Shown here in pieces: positions 26,443 through 35,138 of a DNA stretch of 64,000 nucleotides. Below the pieces are notes generated by a model. It was not told the origin of the DNA. It worked only from the letters and a program-made list of their open reading frames with translations, and did no database searches. The DNA comes from Solimonas sp. (GTDB lineage Bacteria > Pseudomonadota > Gammaproteobacteria > Nevskiales > Nevskiaceae): contig JASBRP010000032.1 in the NCBI GenBank assembly GCA_030149365.1, positions 62,001 to 126,000 on the forward strand, given 5' to 3'. The translations under genes and the position numbers were made by a program. Each line of letters opens with the position of its first letter. The stretch's first letter is position 1.

Positions 26443-27395
26443 GCGCGCTCGGCAGGATCCTGGTGGTGCTGGAGCAGGAGCCCTGGCATGGCGCCGCCCT
26501 GCGCCGTGGCGCCGAGTTGGCGCGCCGCAGCGGTGCCGAACTGCATCTCTGCGTCTTCGACCACGAGCCAATGGTGGAAGCCTACGGCGACGACCTGGAG
26601 CCCGGCATCCGCAAGGCCGCCATCACGCAGTTCATCGACGAGCGCATGCGCCGGCTCGCGGCCGAGGCAGCGGCACTGGCGGACCGGGGCCTGCGCGTCG
26701 AGTGCGACGTGCTGTGGGCCCCCAGGCCCCACCGGGCGGTGATCGCCCGCTGCATGGCCCTGCAGCCGGACCTGGTGATCCTGGCCGCGGGCGGTGGCGA
26801 CGAGGCCCTGCGTCCGCTGGCCTGGAAGCTGCTGCGCCTGCTGCCCTCGGACCTGATGCTGGTGCGTGGCGATTCGCCGCTGCTGCCGCGGCGTATGGTG
26901 GCCGCCGTCGACGTCTGCAACAGCCGGCTGCATCCCACGCCGCTCAATGATGCCCTCGTCGGCAGCGCGCTGCGCCTGAGCCGCTACGCGGATGCGGAAC
27001 TGCACCTGGCCCATGTGGTGCCGTTCATCCCGGCCGGCGAGCTGGTGGCGCGCAGCCTGCGCCGGGACTACGAGCTGCGCATCGCCGCCGACCTGGAATC
27101 CTTCCGCAGCTTCGCCACGCAGCGCCAGGTGCCGCCGGACCGCCTGCACACCCTGTCGGGCGCGGCCGACACCAGCCTTGCCGCGTTCCTCGCCCGCAGC
27201 GATGCGGACCTGGTGGCGCTGGGCTCCGTCTACCGGTCGGCCTGGGACCGTTTCATGATGGGCAGCACCGCCGAGGGACTGCTGGCCGGGCTGCGCTGCG
27301 ACGTGCTGATGGTCAAGGAGCCGGAGTTCGCCTCGGCGCTGGCCCGCCACGCCGACCTGGCGCGCTGGCAGCGGGCGCTGGAACAGGAGCCCTGA
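26439..27395 (+). CDS. Universal stress protein, tandem UspA domains (copy 2)
   Basis: 318 aa, start overlapping the cyclase stop (ATGA). Two Usp folds; the second contains LGSVYRSAWDRFMMGSTAEGLL, the Usp loop before its last helix. It differs clearly from the copy at 24498, so it is not a recent duplication. The operon position implies the same FNR control. Confidence 0.9.
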   Translation: MSALGRILVVLEQEPWHGAALRRGAELARRSGAELHLCVFDHEPMVEAYGDDLEPGIRKAAITQFIDERMRRLAAEAAALADRGLRVECDVLWAPRPHRAVIARCMALQPDLVILAAGGGDEALRPLAWKLLRLLPSDLMLVRGDSPLLPRRMVAAVDVCNSRLHPTPLNDALVGSALRLSRYADAELHLAHVVPFIPAGELVARSLRRDYELRIAADLESFRSFATQRQVPPDRLHTLSGAADTSLAAFLARSDADLVALGSVYRSAWDRFMMGSTAEGLLAGLRCDVLMVKEPEFASALARHADLARWQRALEQEP

Positions 27396-27454
27396 ACCCA
27401 CGATCGCCACCACCGATCCATTGCGTGCAATGCACAGGGGAGTAAGGTAAGCCC

Positions 27455-28387
27455 ATGAACACCATGCCCGTCGCCTGGATCACCCATCCGGACTGCCTGC
27501 TCCACCAGATGGAGGAGGGGCACCCCGAGAGCCCGCTGCGCCTGCACGCGATCCAGGACCGGCTGATGGCCTGCGGCATCGACGGCTTCCTGCTGCACGC
27601 CGAGGCGCCGGAAGCGACGCCGGAGCAACTGCAGCGCGTGCACAGCGCCGAGCACGTGCGCTTCATCCTCAACGCGCCGGCCGATCCACCGCAGCACCTG
27701 GACCCGGACACCCTGTTCATGCGGCACTCGCGCCGCGCCGCGCTGCGTGCCGCCGGCGCCGGCGTGCAGGCCGTGGACATGGTGCTGGGCGACAAGGCGA
27801 GCCTCGCGTTCTGCGCGGTGCGCCCGCCAGGGCACCACGCCGAGCGTGCACGGGCCATGGGCTTCTGCTTCTTCAACAACATCGCGGTGGCAGCGGCGCA
27901 CGCGCTGTCGCGCGGCCTGGAGCGTGTCGCGATCCTCGACTTCGACGTGCACTACGGCAACGGCACCGCCGACATCTTCCAGGATGAGCCGCGCGTGCTG
28001 CTGTGCTCCACCTATGGCCACCCGCTCTATCCCTACTGGGCCGGCAACGGCGATGCGCCGAGCCTGGTGGACGTGCCGCTGGCGCCCTACAGCGCCGGCC
28101 CCGCCTTCCGTGCCGCGGTGACGGAGCACTGGCTGCCGGCACTGGAGCGCTTCCAGCCGCAGCTGCTGCTGGTCTCCGCCGGCTTCGACGCGCACGGCGC
28201 CGATCCGCTCGGCAACCTGCGCCTGGGCCTGGACGACTACCGCTGGCTCGGCCGGCTGGTGCAACAACTGGCCGAGCATTGCTGCGAGGACCGCGTGGTG
28301 GCGATGCTCGAGGGCGGCTACGACCTGACCGCGCTGGCACGCAGCGTCGAAGCCTTCCTGGAACCCTTCATGGGCGGCGCGCTGTGA
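27455..28387 (+). CDS. Histone deacetylase family protein (class II/AcuC-like)
   Basis: 310 aa, complete Zn-dependent deacetylase fold. Visible catalytic residues are the His127-His128 pair (RPPGHH), zinc ligands Asp164, His166 (DFDVHYGNGT) and Asp245 (SAGFDAH), and Tyr289 in EGGYD. The start is 59 nt after usp2; an ATTGC-GT-GCAAT palindrome lies in the gap. The stop overlaps the start of the acetyltransferase gene (GTGA). Bacterial members remove acyl groups from proteins (AcuC), acetylpolyamines or other amides. The partner gene suggests protein lysine deacetylation. Confidence 0.92.
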   Translation: MNTMPVAWITHPDCLLHQMEEGHPESPLRLHAIQDRLMACGIDGFLLHAEAPEATPEQLQRVHSAEHVRFILNAPADPPQHLDPDTLFMRHSRRAALRAAGAGVQAVDMVLGDKASLAFCAVRPPGHHAERARAMGFCFFNNIAVAAAHALSRGLERVAILDFDVHYGNGTADIFQDEPRVLLCSTYGHPLYPYWAGNGDAPSLVDVPLAPYSAGPAFRAAVTEHWLPALERFQPQLLLVSAGFDAHGADPLGNLRLGLDDYRWLGRLVQQLAEHCCEDRVVAMLEGGYDLTALARSVEAFLEPFMGGAL

Positions 28388-30738
28388 CCGTCCGCAACCT
28401 CGACGCGCTGCTGCAGCCCGACCACGTGCTGGTCCTGGGCCGGCCGCTGGACGAGGCGTCGCGCCAGCTGTTCCACAATATCGCGCAGAGCGTGCCGCCC
28501 GAGCGGCGCACGCATGCCGGCGCGCAGGCCGAGCCCGGCTGGGTGAACCTGCCACCCGGGGAGCCCTGGCCGCGGGCGTCGCTGGCGGTGGTCCTGGAGC
28601 CCGCCCTGCTGGATGCCGCCACTGTTTCCGCGCTGGCGGAGCAGGGCTGCCGTGCCCTGCTGTGGCCCAGCGCCGAGCCCGTGCCCGCGGCGCTGCTGGA
28701 AGCCATGCGCCCCACCACCATGCGCCTGCTCGGCTCCCGCGCCGGCGGCATCTGCTCGGCGGCCCAGGGCTACAACCTCAGCTCGCTGCCGTTGACCCCG
28801 CCGCCCGGCAGCATCGCGCTGATCGCGCAGTCGCAGTCGGTGGCCGCCGCCGCCGTCGACTGGGCGGTGGGGCGCAACGTCGGCCTGTCCTGGCTGGCCG
28901 TCACCGGCATCGAGGCCGACGTCGATGTCGCCGACCTGCTGGATCGCGCCGCGCTGGATCCGCGCACGCGCGCCGTCGCCCTGCAGCTCAGCCGCATCCG
29001 CGCCTCGCGCAAGTTCATGTCGGCCGCACGCGCGGCGGCGCGCATCAAGCCGGTGGTGGTGCTGCAGACCCAGCCGCTGTTCGGCAACCGCGGCGATCCG
29101 CAGCTGCGCTCCGCCGCCTTCCAGCGCGCCGGCCTGGTGGAATGCACCACGCTCGGTGGGCTGTTCGACGCCCTGGCGGCGCTGGAGCGCATCCCGGTGC
29201 CCGAGGACGGCCGCTTCGTGGTGGCGGGCAACGGTGCCGGCGCCTGCGCGCTGGGCATCGACGCGCTGCGCCGCCAGGGCCTGACGGTGGTGCCGCCACC
29301 GGCGGACAGCCTGGAGAAGCTGCCGGAACTGGCGCCGCAGGCGCGCCTGGGCCTGGCGGTGGACCTGGGCCGCAGTCCACCGCAGGTGACGGTGAATGCC
29401 CTGCGCCTGCTGCTGGCGCAGAAGGGCGTGGACGCGGTGATCTACGTCCACAGTCCCGAGGAGCGCGGCTCGCACCAGACCATGGCGCAGGCGCTGATCG
29501 CTTCGGGCCTGCGCGAGCGCCTGCTGACGGTGTGGCTGGGCCTGGAGACCGCCTTGCCGGCGCGGGGGCTTGCGGCGCTGAGCGGCATCGCCACCTTCCC
29601 CTCGGCGGACGAGGCGGCCCGCGCGCTGCGCTACCGGCGCCAGCACCGCCTGACGCGCGAGCTGCTGATGCAGACGCCACCGCCGGTGCGCGAAGCCTCG
29701 GCGCAAGGCCAGCAGGCCGAGAGCCTGCTGGCGCGCCAGCCGGAGGGCCAGCCCCTGGCATCGTCGGTGATCGAGGAGCTGTTCGCCGCCTACGAGTTGC
29801 CGGTGGTGCCGCCGGCGAGCGGGCTGTGCCTGCGCCTGCGTGCCGATCTCGATCCGGAGCTGGGCATGCACCTGCGCCTGGCGGCGCAGGCCGGCGGGCT
29901 GCAGGAGCGCGAGGTCTATGGTTTCGCGCCGCTGGACGCGCTGCTGGCGCGCCGCATGCTGACCGATGCGGGACTGCTGCCGGATTCCCCCGCCGTGCGC
30001 GGCGCGGCCCTGCCGGAGGCGCTGGTGCGGCTCGGGCAGATGCTGGTGGACCTGGCGCAGCTGACCCGGCTCGAGCTGCTGCTGGCGGTGGCGCCGGACG
30101 GCAGCGCCGGCATGGTGGCCGGCAGCGGCTCCGGTCTGCTGCAGCCGCCGCCGCCCGAGCGCCAGCGCCTGTCGCTGGCGCCCTATCCGGCGGCGTTGCG
30201 GCATCCGCTGGCATTGCGTGATGGCCGCAGCCTCAAGGTACGCCCTGTGCGCGCCGCCGACGAGCCGGCGCTGATCGAACTGCTGCAGCGGCTCGACCCC
30301 GAGGAAGTACGCCTGCGCTTCTTCCTGCACATCCGCAACTTCTCGCATGACATGGCCGCCCGCATGACGCAGGTCGACTACGACCGCGAGCTGTCGCTGG
30401 TGGTGGTGCCCCCCGAGGGCGGTGAACGCATCGTGGCGATGGCCACGCTGGTGATGGACCCCGACAACGCCGAGGCCGAGTACGCCATCCTGGTCCACCA
30501 CGACTGGGCCGGGCAGGGCATCGGCAAGCACCTGATGCGCTGCCTGCTCGACGTCGCCCGCGCCCGCGGCGTCGGCACTGTCTACGGCGATGTGCTGGCC
30601 GAGAACGGGCCGATGCTGGCGGTGGTGCGCTCGCTGGGTTTCACCATCCGGCGCGATCCGGAGGACCCGCAGTGCATGCGCGTCAGCCTGCGCACCGCGC
30701 TGGGTCGCAGCCTGGCGCAGGAGTCCGCGCTGTCCTGA
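28384..30738 (+). CDS. PatZ-like protein acetyltransferase: degenerate acyl-CoA synthetase fused to GNAT
   Basis: 784 aa, GTG start overlapping the deacetylase stop. The layout follows Pat/PatZ enzymes: an NDP-forming acyl-CoA-synthetase-like region (about 1-600) and a C-terminal GNAT domain (about 607-770) with the acetyl-CoA loop WAGQGIGKHLM. PatZ proteins are ~885 aa; about 100 residues are missing here, mostly the front half of the ATP-grasp domain, since SSVIEELFAAYELPVVPP runs almost directly into the distal part. The synthetase half is therefore probably non-catalytic and regulatory. Together with the deacetylase it would form a reversible lysine-acetylation pair. Confidence 0.88.
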   Translation: MTVRNLDALLQPDHVLVLGRPLDEASRQLFHNIAQSVPPERRTHAGAQAEPGWVNLPPGEPWPRASLAVVLEPALLDAATVSALAEQGCRALLWPSAEPVPAALLEAMRPTTMRLLGSRAGGICSAAQGYNLSSLPLTPPPGSIALIAQSQSVAAAAVDWAVGRNVGLSWLAVTGIEADVDVADLLDRAALDPRTRAVALQLSRIRASRKFMSAARAAARIKPVVVLQTQPLFGNRGDPQLRSAAFQRAGLVECTTLGGLFDALAALERIPVPEDGRFVVAGNGAGACALGIDALRRQGLTVVPPPADSLEKLPELAPQARLGLAVDLGRSPPQVTVNALRLLLAQKGVDAVIYVHSPEERGSHQTMAQALIASGLRERLLTVWLGLETALPARGLAALSGIATFPSADEAARALRYRRQHRLTRELLMQTPPPVREASAQGQQAESLLARQPEGQPLASSVIEELFAAYELPVVPPASGLCLRLRADLDPELGMHLRLAAQAGGLQEREVYGFAPLDALLARRMLTDAGLLPDSPAVRGAALPEALVRLGQMLVDLAQLTRLELLLAVAPDGSAGMVAGSGSGLLQPPPPERQRLSLAPYPAALRHPLALRDGRSLKVRPVRAADEPALIELLQRLDPEEVRLRFFLHIRNFSHDMAARMTQVDYDRELSLVVVPPEGGERIVAMATLVMDPDNAEAEYAILVHHDWAGQGIGKHLMRCLLDVARARGVGTVYGDVLAENGPMLAVVRSLGFTIRRDPEDPQCMRVSLRTALGRSLAQESALS

Positions 30739-30744
30739 CACGGT

Positions 30745-31647
30745 TCAGGCGCGCGTTGGCCGTCGCAGCAGGCTGCGCGCGGCGGCGACGATCGCCCGGT
30801 CCAGGCCGATGGCGTTGCTGGGATGCCGCAGGCCATTGCAGCTGACGATGCGCTCCGCCCCGGCGCTGCGCAGCAGATCCACTGTCGGCTGGCCGAACAG
30901 CGCATGCACGCCGATGCAGACCGGCTGCGGGAAGCCAGCGCTGCGCAGGCGGCGCACCGCCATCGCCATGGTCTGGCCGCTGGAGATGATGTCGTCCACC
31001 AGCACCGGCGTGAAATCGGTGTAGGCCGGCAGGTCGGGGATCGAGACCTCCACCCGGCGATCGCCGAGCCGGACCCGGTGCAGGAAGATGCCCGGGCATT
31101 CCAGCGCGCGGGCGATGCCGTCGCTCCACTGGCGGGTCTCCATGGCCGGGCCGACGATCATCGGCCGGGCGACGTTCTCGCCCACCCAGCGTGCGATGCT
31201 GTCGGCGGCGCCCACCACCTCGCAGGGGATCGAGAAGACGTCGCCGAGCTCGGCGATGCGATGCAGGTGCGGTTCCACCGTCACCAGGCCGTCGGCAAAG
31301 CCGGAAATCCAGTGCGCGATATAGCTCGACGACAGGCCCTCGCCGGGACGGAAGACCCGGTCCTGCCGCAGGTAGGGCAGGTAGGGCGCGACCAGCACGA
31401 TGTTGCGTGCGCCGAGGCTGCTGAGCGTGCTGGCCGCCAGGAACAGCGGTACCAGCTTGCTGTCCGGCGCATCCAGCGCCGCCACCAGCAGCACGTCGCG
31501 GTCCGCCACCGGCGATTCGACGCGCACGCAGGTCTCGCGGTCGGGGAACACGTGCAGTTCCATCGTGCCGGTGTCGGCGGGCAGGCCTTCGGCCAGTGTC
31601 TCGGCCAGGGCCTCGCTGCCGGGCATGGACAGGACCAGGGGATTCAT
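30745..31647 (-). CDS. Ribose-phosphate pyrophosphokinase-like protein
   Basis: 300 aa, similar in plan to PRPP synthetases (~310 aa): an N-terminal domain with HVFPDRETCVRV, then APYLPYLRQDRVFRPGEGLSS (compare the PYxRQDR motif of Prs), and the C-terminal PRPP loop VLVDDIISSGQTM. The PRPP-binding loop is intact. Because it is under FNR box c rather than in a purine locus, it is probably an accessory PRPP synthase or a related phosphoribosyl enzyme for low-oxygen life, not the housekeeping prs. It ends 6 nt from the convergent acetyltransferase gene. Confidence 0.85.
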   Translation of the reverse strand: MNPLVLSMPGSEALAETLAEGLPADTGTMELHVFPDRETCVRVESPVADRDVLLVAALDAPDSKLVPLFLAASTLSSLGARNIVLVAPYLPYLRQDRVFRPGEGLSSSYIAHWISGFADGLVTVEPHLHRIAELGDVFSIPCEVVGAADSIARWVGENVARPMIVGPAMETRQWSDGIARALECPGIFLHRVRLGDRRVEVSIPDLPAYTDFTPVLVDDIISSGQTMAMAVRRLRSAGFPQPVCIGVHALFGQPTVDLLRSAGAERIVSCNGLRHPSNAIGLDRAIVAAARSLLRRPTRA

Positions 31648-31661
31648 CGCGGGCGCTCCCG

Positions 31662-32042
31662 CTAGCCGACGGTGCGCCGGCCGCGCCGGTCGCAGGCCGC
31701 CAGGATCGCCGCGCGGTTGGGGCAATGCGCGATCGGCGGATCGCCAGCGGCGCTGTTGATGCTGCGGTCGCAGCCATGCGTATGCCCGCAGCCGCGGCAG
31801 TCCTGCAACTGGCGCCGCATCGTCTCCGCGCCGTGGTATCCGGCGTACTCGGCCGGCTCGATGCGGCGGCGCACCAGCACGGCGTGCAGCCGCGTCGTGG
31901 CCAGCGTCCGCAGCAGCAACTGGCTGCGCCGGCGCAGGAAGGCGGCGGAGTCGCGGTACAGCAGCAGGGCCAGCAGGCCGGCCAGGACAGCCGTGGTCAG
32001 GATGACGCTGAAGGTGTAGGCGTGTGCGATCTGCTCGGTCAT
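31662..32042 (-). CDS. Small membrane protein with C-terminal DUF6455-like Cys motif
   Basis: 126 aa. One N-terminal membrane helix (FSVILTTAVLAGLLALLLY) is followed by an Arg-rich stretch and a Cys region CRGCGHTHGC...HCPNRA, which resembles the CxxC...C...CPN pattern of DUF6455 proteins. It may bind metal or a redox cofactor. The start at 32042 rather than 32099 is chosen because the FNR-dependent start site should lie near 32064. It is 14 nt upstream of the PRPP-synthase-like gene, so the two share an operon. Confidence 0.72.
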   Translation of the reverse strand: MTEQIAHAYTFSVILTTAVLAGLLALLLYRDSAAFLRRRSQLLLRTLATTRLHAVLVRRRIEPAEYAGYHGAETMRRQLQDCRGCGHTHGCDRSINSAAGDPPIAHCPNRAAILAACDRRGRRTVG

Positions 32043-32098
32043 GGCCGCTGGCTCGTGAAGGTACGGGCCAGCATGGACGCAAGCGGGTGTCGCCGGCA

Positions 32099-32112
32099 TT
32101 GAGCCAGGTCAA
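32099..32112 (-). promoter_or_regulatory. FNR/Anr box c (DUF6455-prs operon)
   Basis: TTGAGCCAGGTCAA, one mismatch in the left half-site (G for T), embedded in GGCATTGA-N6-TCAATGCC. A CATGCT -10-like element lies 23 nt downstream on the minus strand. Confidence 0.75.
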
Positions 32113-32148
32113 TGCCGCGGCGGCGCAGGCCGCGGCAGGATGAAGGAC

Positions 32149-32757
32149 TCAGCCCTGCAGGTGGAGCATCATCTGCACCAGGTGGGCCAGGCCGCGCGCT
32201 TCCATCTTCTGCATGATGCGGGCGCGGTGCAGTTCCACGGTGCGCTCGCTCAGGTCCAGGTCGATGGCGATGACCTTGTTGGCGTCGCCGGCGACGATGC
32301 GCTCCGCCACCTCGCGCTCGCGCGGGGTCAGCGCCTCGAAGCGCCGCCGCAGGCCTTCGCGCTCCTCCAGCGCCGCGCTGTCGCGCTCGCCCTGTTCCAT
32401 GGCGCGCTGCACGCGGCGGATCATGTCCTCGTCGTGGAAGGGCTTCTGCAGGAAGTCCATCGCGCCCGCACGCATCGCCTCCACCGCCATCGGCACGTCG
32501 CCGTGGCCGCTCATGAAGATCAGCGGCAGGCTGCAGCCGCGCCGGTTCAGCTCCTGCTGCAGCTCCAGGCCGCCCATGCGCGGCATGCGCACGTCCAGCA
32601 CCACGCAGCCGCGCATGCCGGCGTGGTAGGCCGCCAGGAAGCTGCCGCCGTCAGGGAACAGCCGGGTCGGGATGCCCACCGAACGCAGCAGCAGCGCCAG
32701 GCTGTCGCGGATCGCTTCCTCGTCGTCGACGATGTAGACGCAGGCGGGTTCGCTCAT
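32149..32757 (-). CDS. fixJ: FixJ-like response regulator
   Basis: 202 aa. Receiver domain (1-120) with the phospho-acceptor Asp55 (VVLDVRMP), acidic pair DD at 11-12, Thr/Ser switch in FMSGHGDV, and Lys in FLQKPF. The C-terminal LuxR/FixJ helix-turn-helix has LTPREREVAERIVAGDANKVIA. The start overlaps the fixL stop (ATGA). The partner has a heme-PAS, so this regulator should respond to oxygen. Targets could be cco, hemN or anr; I cannot identify a FixJ site with confidence. Confidence 0.92.
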   Translation of the reverse strand: MSEPACVYIVDDEEAIRDSLALLLRSVGIPTRLFPDGGSFLAAYHAGMRGCVVLDVRMPRMGGLELQQELNRRGCSLPLIFMSGHGDVPMAVEAMRAGAMDFLQKPFHDEDMIRRVQRAMEQGERDSAALEEREGLRRRFEALTPREREVAERIVAGDANKVIAIDLDLSERTVELHRARIMQKMEARGLAHLVQMMLHLQG

Positions 32758-33956
32758 TGCGTGTTTCCTTCAGCTGGCAAGCGGATGCGGAAGCGCGAGC
32801 CCCCACCCTGCCGTGGTTCATGCTTCAGTTCGCCGCCATGGGCCGAGATGATGGACTGGCAGATCGACAGACCCAGGCCCATGCCCTGCGGCTTGGTCGT
32901 GAAGAAGGGCTCGAACAGCCGCTGCGCCGTGGCCGCGGGGATGCCCGGGCCACAGTCGTCCACAGAGATCTCCACCCAGCCGTCGTGGGCCTGGGTGCGC
33001 AGGGCCACGGCATCGCCGCAGGTGTTGCCCTCGGACATGGCCTCCACCGCATTGCGCAGCAGGTTCAGCACTACCTGCTGCACCTGCACGCCGTCGCCGC
33101 TTACCGGCGGCAGCTCCGGCGCCAGCGACTGGCGCAGCTGCCAGCCGGCGTTGCGGAATTCGAACTCCACCAGGCGTGCCACCTCGCCCACCAGCTGGTT
33201 GACGTCGAGCCGGTCGGCGGCGCGGTCCTCGCGCCGCGCCAGCTTGCGCAGGCCGCGGATCACCTGGCCGGCACGTTCGGCCTGCACGCTGATCTTGTCC
33301 AGCACCTCGGCGATCTCCTGTGGCTGGGCGCGGCCCGACAGCAGCAGGCGCTTGCAGGCGCTGGCGTAGTTGGCGATCGCCGTCAGCGGCTGGTTCACCT
33401 CGTGGGCGATGCCGCTCACCATCTCGCCGAGCGTGCCGAGGCGGCCGGCATGGGTCAGGCGCGCGCGCAGGTCCTCGGCCTCGCCGAAAGCCTGGCGCAG
33501 TTCCTCGGCGCTGTCGCGCAGCTGCTGTTCCTGCAGCTTGCGCGCGGTGATGTCGCGCAGGATGCCGACGAAACCATGCTCGCCCCCGTCGCCGGAGAGC
33601 TCCTCGCCCTCCGCCGCCGGGCGGCGGAACTCGCCCACCGACAGGTCGATGGGAAAGGTGCTGCCGTCCTTGCGCCGCGCCACCACTTCACGGCCGATGC
33701 CGATGATGCGCGGGCGATGGGTGGCGGAGTAGCGCTCCAGGTAGCTGTCGTGCTCGCCGTGATAGGGCTCGGGCATCAGCATCGAGACGTTTTGGCCCAG
33801 CACCTCCGCCGCGACGTAGCCGAACAGCCGCTCGGCGGCGCGGTTGAAGCGCGAGATACGTCCGCGCGGGTCGATCAGCACGATGGCATCCACCGCCGCG
33901 TCGAGCAGCGCGCTCAGGCGGTCTTCGGCGGTGGGCGGTGGCGTGGTGCCGGGCAT
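32754..33956 (-). CDS. fixL: FixL-like oxygen-sensing PAS histidine kinase
   Basis: 400 aa. PAS domain (about 12-135), then a HisKA dimerisation helix with phospho-acceptor His185 (GIAHEVNQPL) and a HATPase domain (DDCGPGIP, TTKPQGMGLGLSI). The segment MPEPYHGEHDSYLERY followed by RIIGIGRE matches rhizobial FixL almost residue for residue. His69 corresponds to the heme-ligand His and Arg89, exactly 20 residues later as in FixL, to the distal Arg that senses O2. There are no membrane helices, so it is soluble, unlike Sinorhizobium FixL but like the Bradyrhizobium protein. It follows tauE by 9 nt. Confidence 0.95.
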   Translation of the reverse strand: MPGTTPPPTAEDRLSALLDAAVDAIVLIDPRGRISRFNRAAERLFGYVAAEVLGQNVSMLMPEPYHGEHDSYLERYSATHRPRIIGIGREVVARRKDGSTFPIDLSVGEFRRPAAEGEELSGDGGEHGFVGILRDITARKLQEQQLRDSAEELRQAFGEAEDLRARLTHAGRLGTLGEMVSGIAHEVNQPLTAIANYASACKRLLLSGRAQPQEIAEVLDKISVQAERAGQVIRGLRKLARREDRAADRLDVNQLVGEVARLVEFEFRNAGWQLRQSLAPELPPVSGDGVQVQQVVLNLLRNAVEAMSEGNTCGDAVALRTQAHDGWVEISVDDCGPGIPAATAQRLFEPFFTTKPQGMGLGLSICQSIISAHGGELKHEPRQGGGSRFRIRLPAEGNTQ

Positions 33957-33965
33957 GCGCCCAGT

Positions 33966-34637
33966 TTAGCCGCGCGGCATGGGCATGCAGAAGGCGGATT
34001 CGGCGGCCACCGGGGCCAGGCCGGCGGCGGCCAGGCCCGCCAGGCCAAAGACGATCAGCAGCGCCGCGCCGGCACGCCGCAGACCCTCGCGCCGCAGCGT
34101 GGCGCGCGGCAGCAGCCAGCCGCCCGCACCGAGCAGGGGCAGCGTGCCGAGCCCGAAGGCCGCCATCAGCAGCGCGGCGTACAGCGGGCTGCGGCTGAGC
34201 ATCGCCAGGAACAGCATGCCGTATAGCGCGCCGCAGGGCAGCAGCGCCCAGGCCATGCCGCGCAGGAACACGCGCCCCGGCGTGGGCGCGGCCGCCACCG
34301 GCCGTCGCGCGGCATGGCAGCTGGCGCCGCCACGCAGCTGGCGCAGGCCCATCAGCAGCAGGATCGCTGCCGCCAGTCCCTGCAGGCGCAGGCCGGTCAC
34401 GGCCTCCGGCAACTGGCGGAACAGCAGCAGGCCGCCGGCACCCATCAGCGTGCCCAGCAGCGCATAGCCGGCGACGCGGCCGGCATGCAGCAGCATCAGG
34501 CGCCGCCGCAGCTCGATGCCATCGGCCGCCGGGCGCAGCTGCAGCGTCTGCAGGCAGCCGCACATCAGCGCGCAATGCGGGCTGGCGCCGAGCCCGGCCG
34601 CGGCAAAGGCGGCCAGGGTCAGTTCGGTGGCGGGCAT
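33966..34637 (-). CDS. Sulfite exporter TauE/SafE family protein of the cco cluster
   Basis: 223 aa with five to six membrane helices. The opening AGLGASPHCALMCGC matches the SPHCxxMCG motif of the TauE/SafE-like proteins found after ccoS in many proteobacteria. Its Cys/His/Met residues suggest copper handling (CcoA/SafE-like) rather than sulfite export. Its start overlaps the end of the preceding gene by 19 nt. Confidence 0.85.
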   Translation of the reverse strand: MPATELTLAAFAAAGLGASPHCALMCGCLQTLQLRPAADGIELRRRLMLLHAGRVAGYALLGTLMGAGGLLLFRQLPEAVTGLRLQGLAAAILLLMGLRQLRGGASCHAARRPVAAAPTPGRVFLRGMAWALLPCGALYGMLFLAMLSRSPLYAALLMAAFGLGTLPLLGAGGWLLPRATLRREGLRRAGAALLIVFGLAGLAAAGLAPVAAESAFCMPMPRG

Positions 34638-35038
34638 GGCCGTGGCGCCGGCTGGCGCGGGGCGAAGGGCAGTGCCGGCACGGGCGCACGGTGGTCGAGC
34701 AGGTCCCGGTAGAGCCGCCGGGCCCAGGCGCTGTCGCCCTGCTGCATCAGCGTGCCGAACAGCAGCATGAGATGCTCCTCCAGCGCCGCCACGTCGCGGC
34801 ACAGCGCCAGGTAGGGGTCGGCACCGTCCTCGCTCGCGGCCAGCGGTGCCGGCGCATGCGCCAGCCAGTCCTGCAGCAGGGCCGCGGTCTCGGGATCGGC
34901 GGCGAGGCTGGACACCACCTGGTCGAAGCTGCGCTCGCGGGCGACGCACCACTGGCGGATTCGCGCCGCGGCGTCCTGCTGGACGGCATCGCCCGGCGCC
35001 AGCAGCGCGGTGCGCCCCGCCAGTTCGTGCAGCGCCAT
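34619..35038 (-). CDS. Hypothetical protein in cco cluster, FNR-driven
   Basis: 139 aa from the ATG at 35038. An in-frame ATG at 35104 would add a Cys-rich 22-residue leader, but the -10 element of FNR box d (GACAAT, 35116-35111) predicts transcription starting at about 35104, exactly on that ATG. The internal start has an AGGA ribosome site and is preferred; a leaderless longer form cannot be excluded. The protein is helical and acidic in the middle (ALLQDWLAHAP, LCRDVAALEEHLMLLFGTLMQQGD), with a Pro-rich tail. I do not recognise it; helical accessory chaperones are one possibility. Confidence 0.65.
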   Translation of the reverse strand: MALHELAGRTALLAPGDAVQQDAAARIRQWCVARERSFDQVVSSLAADPETAALLQDWLAHAPAPLAASEDGADPYLALCRDVAALEEHLMLLFGTLMQQGDSAWARRLYRDLLDHRAPVPALPFAPRQPAPRPCPPPN

Positions 35039-35138
35039 GCAGATGTCCTGCAGGCTGCAGTAGCAGTAGGGCTTGGAGGAACAGCGGGCGGAGGAAAAGC
35101 TCATGTCTGGATTGTCCGGCGCAGCGGGCTACGCCGCC

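Noticed and set aside
27419-27432. CATTGC-GT-GCAATG palindrome upstream of the deacetylase considered as a seventh FNR box
   Set aside because: The half-sites lack TTGA and the spacing is wrong; kept only as a note in the gene entry.
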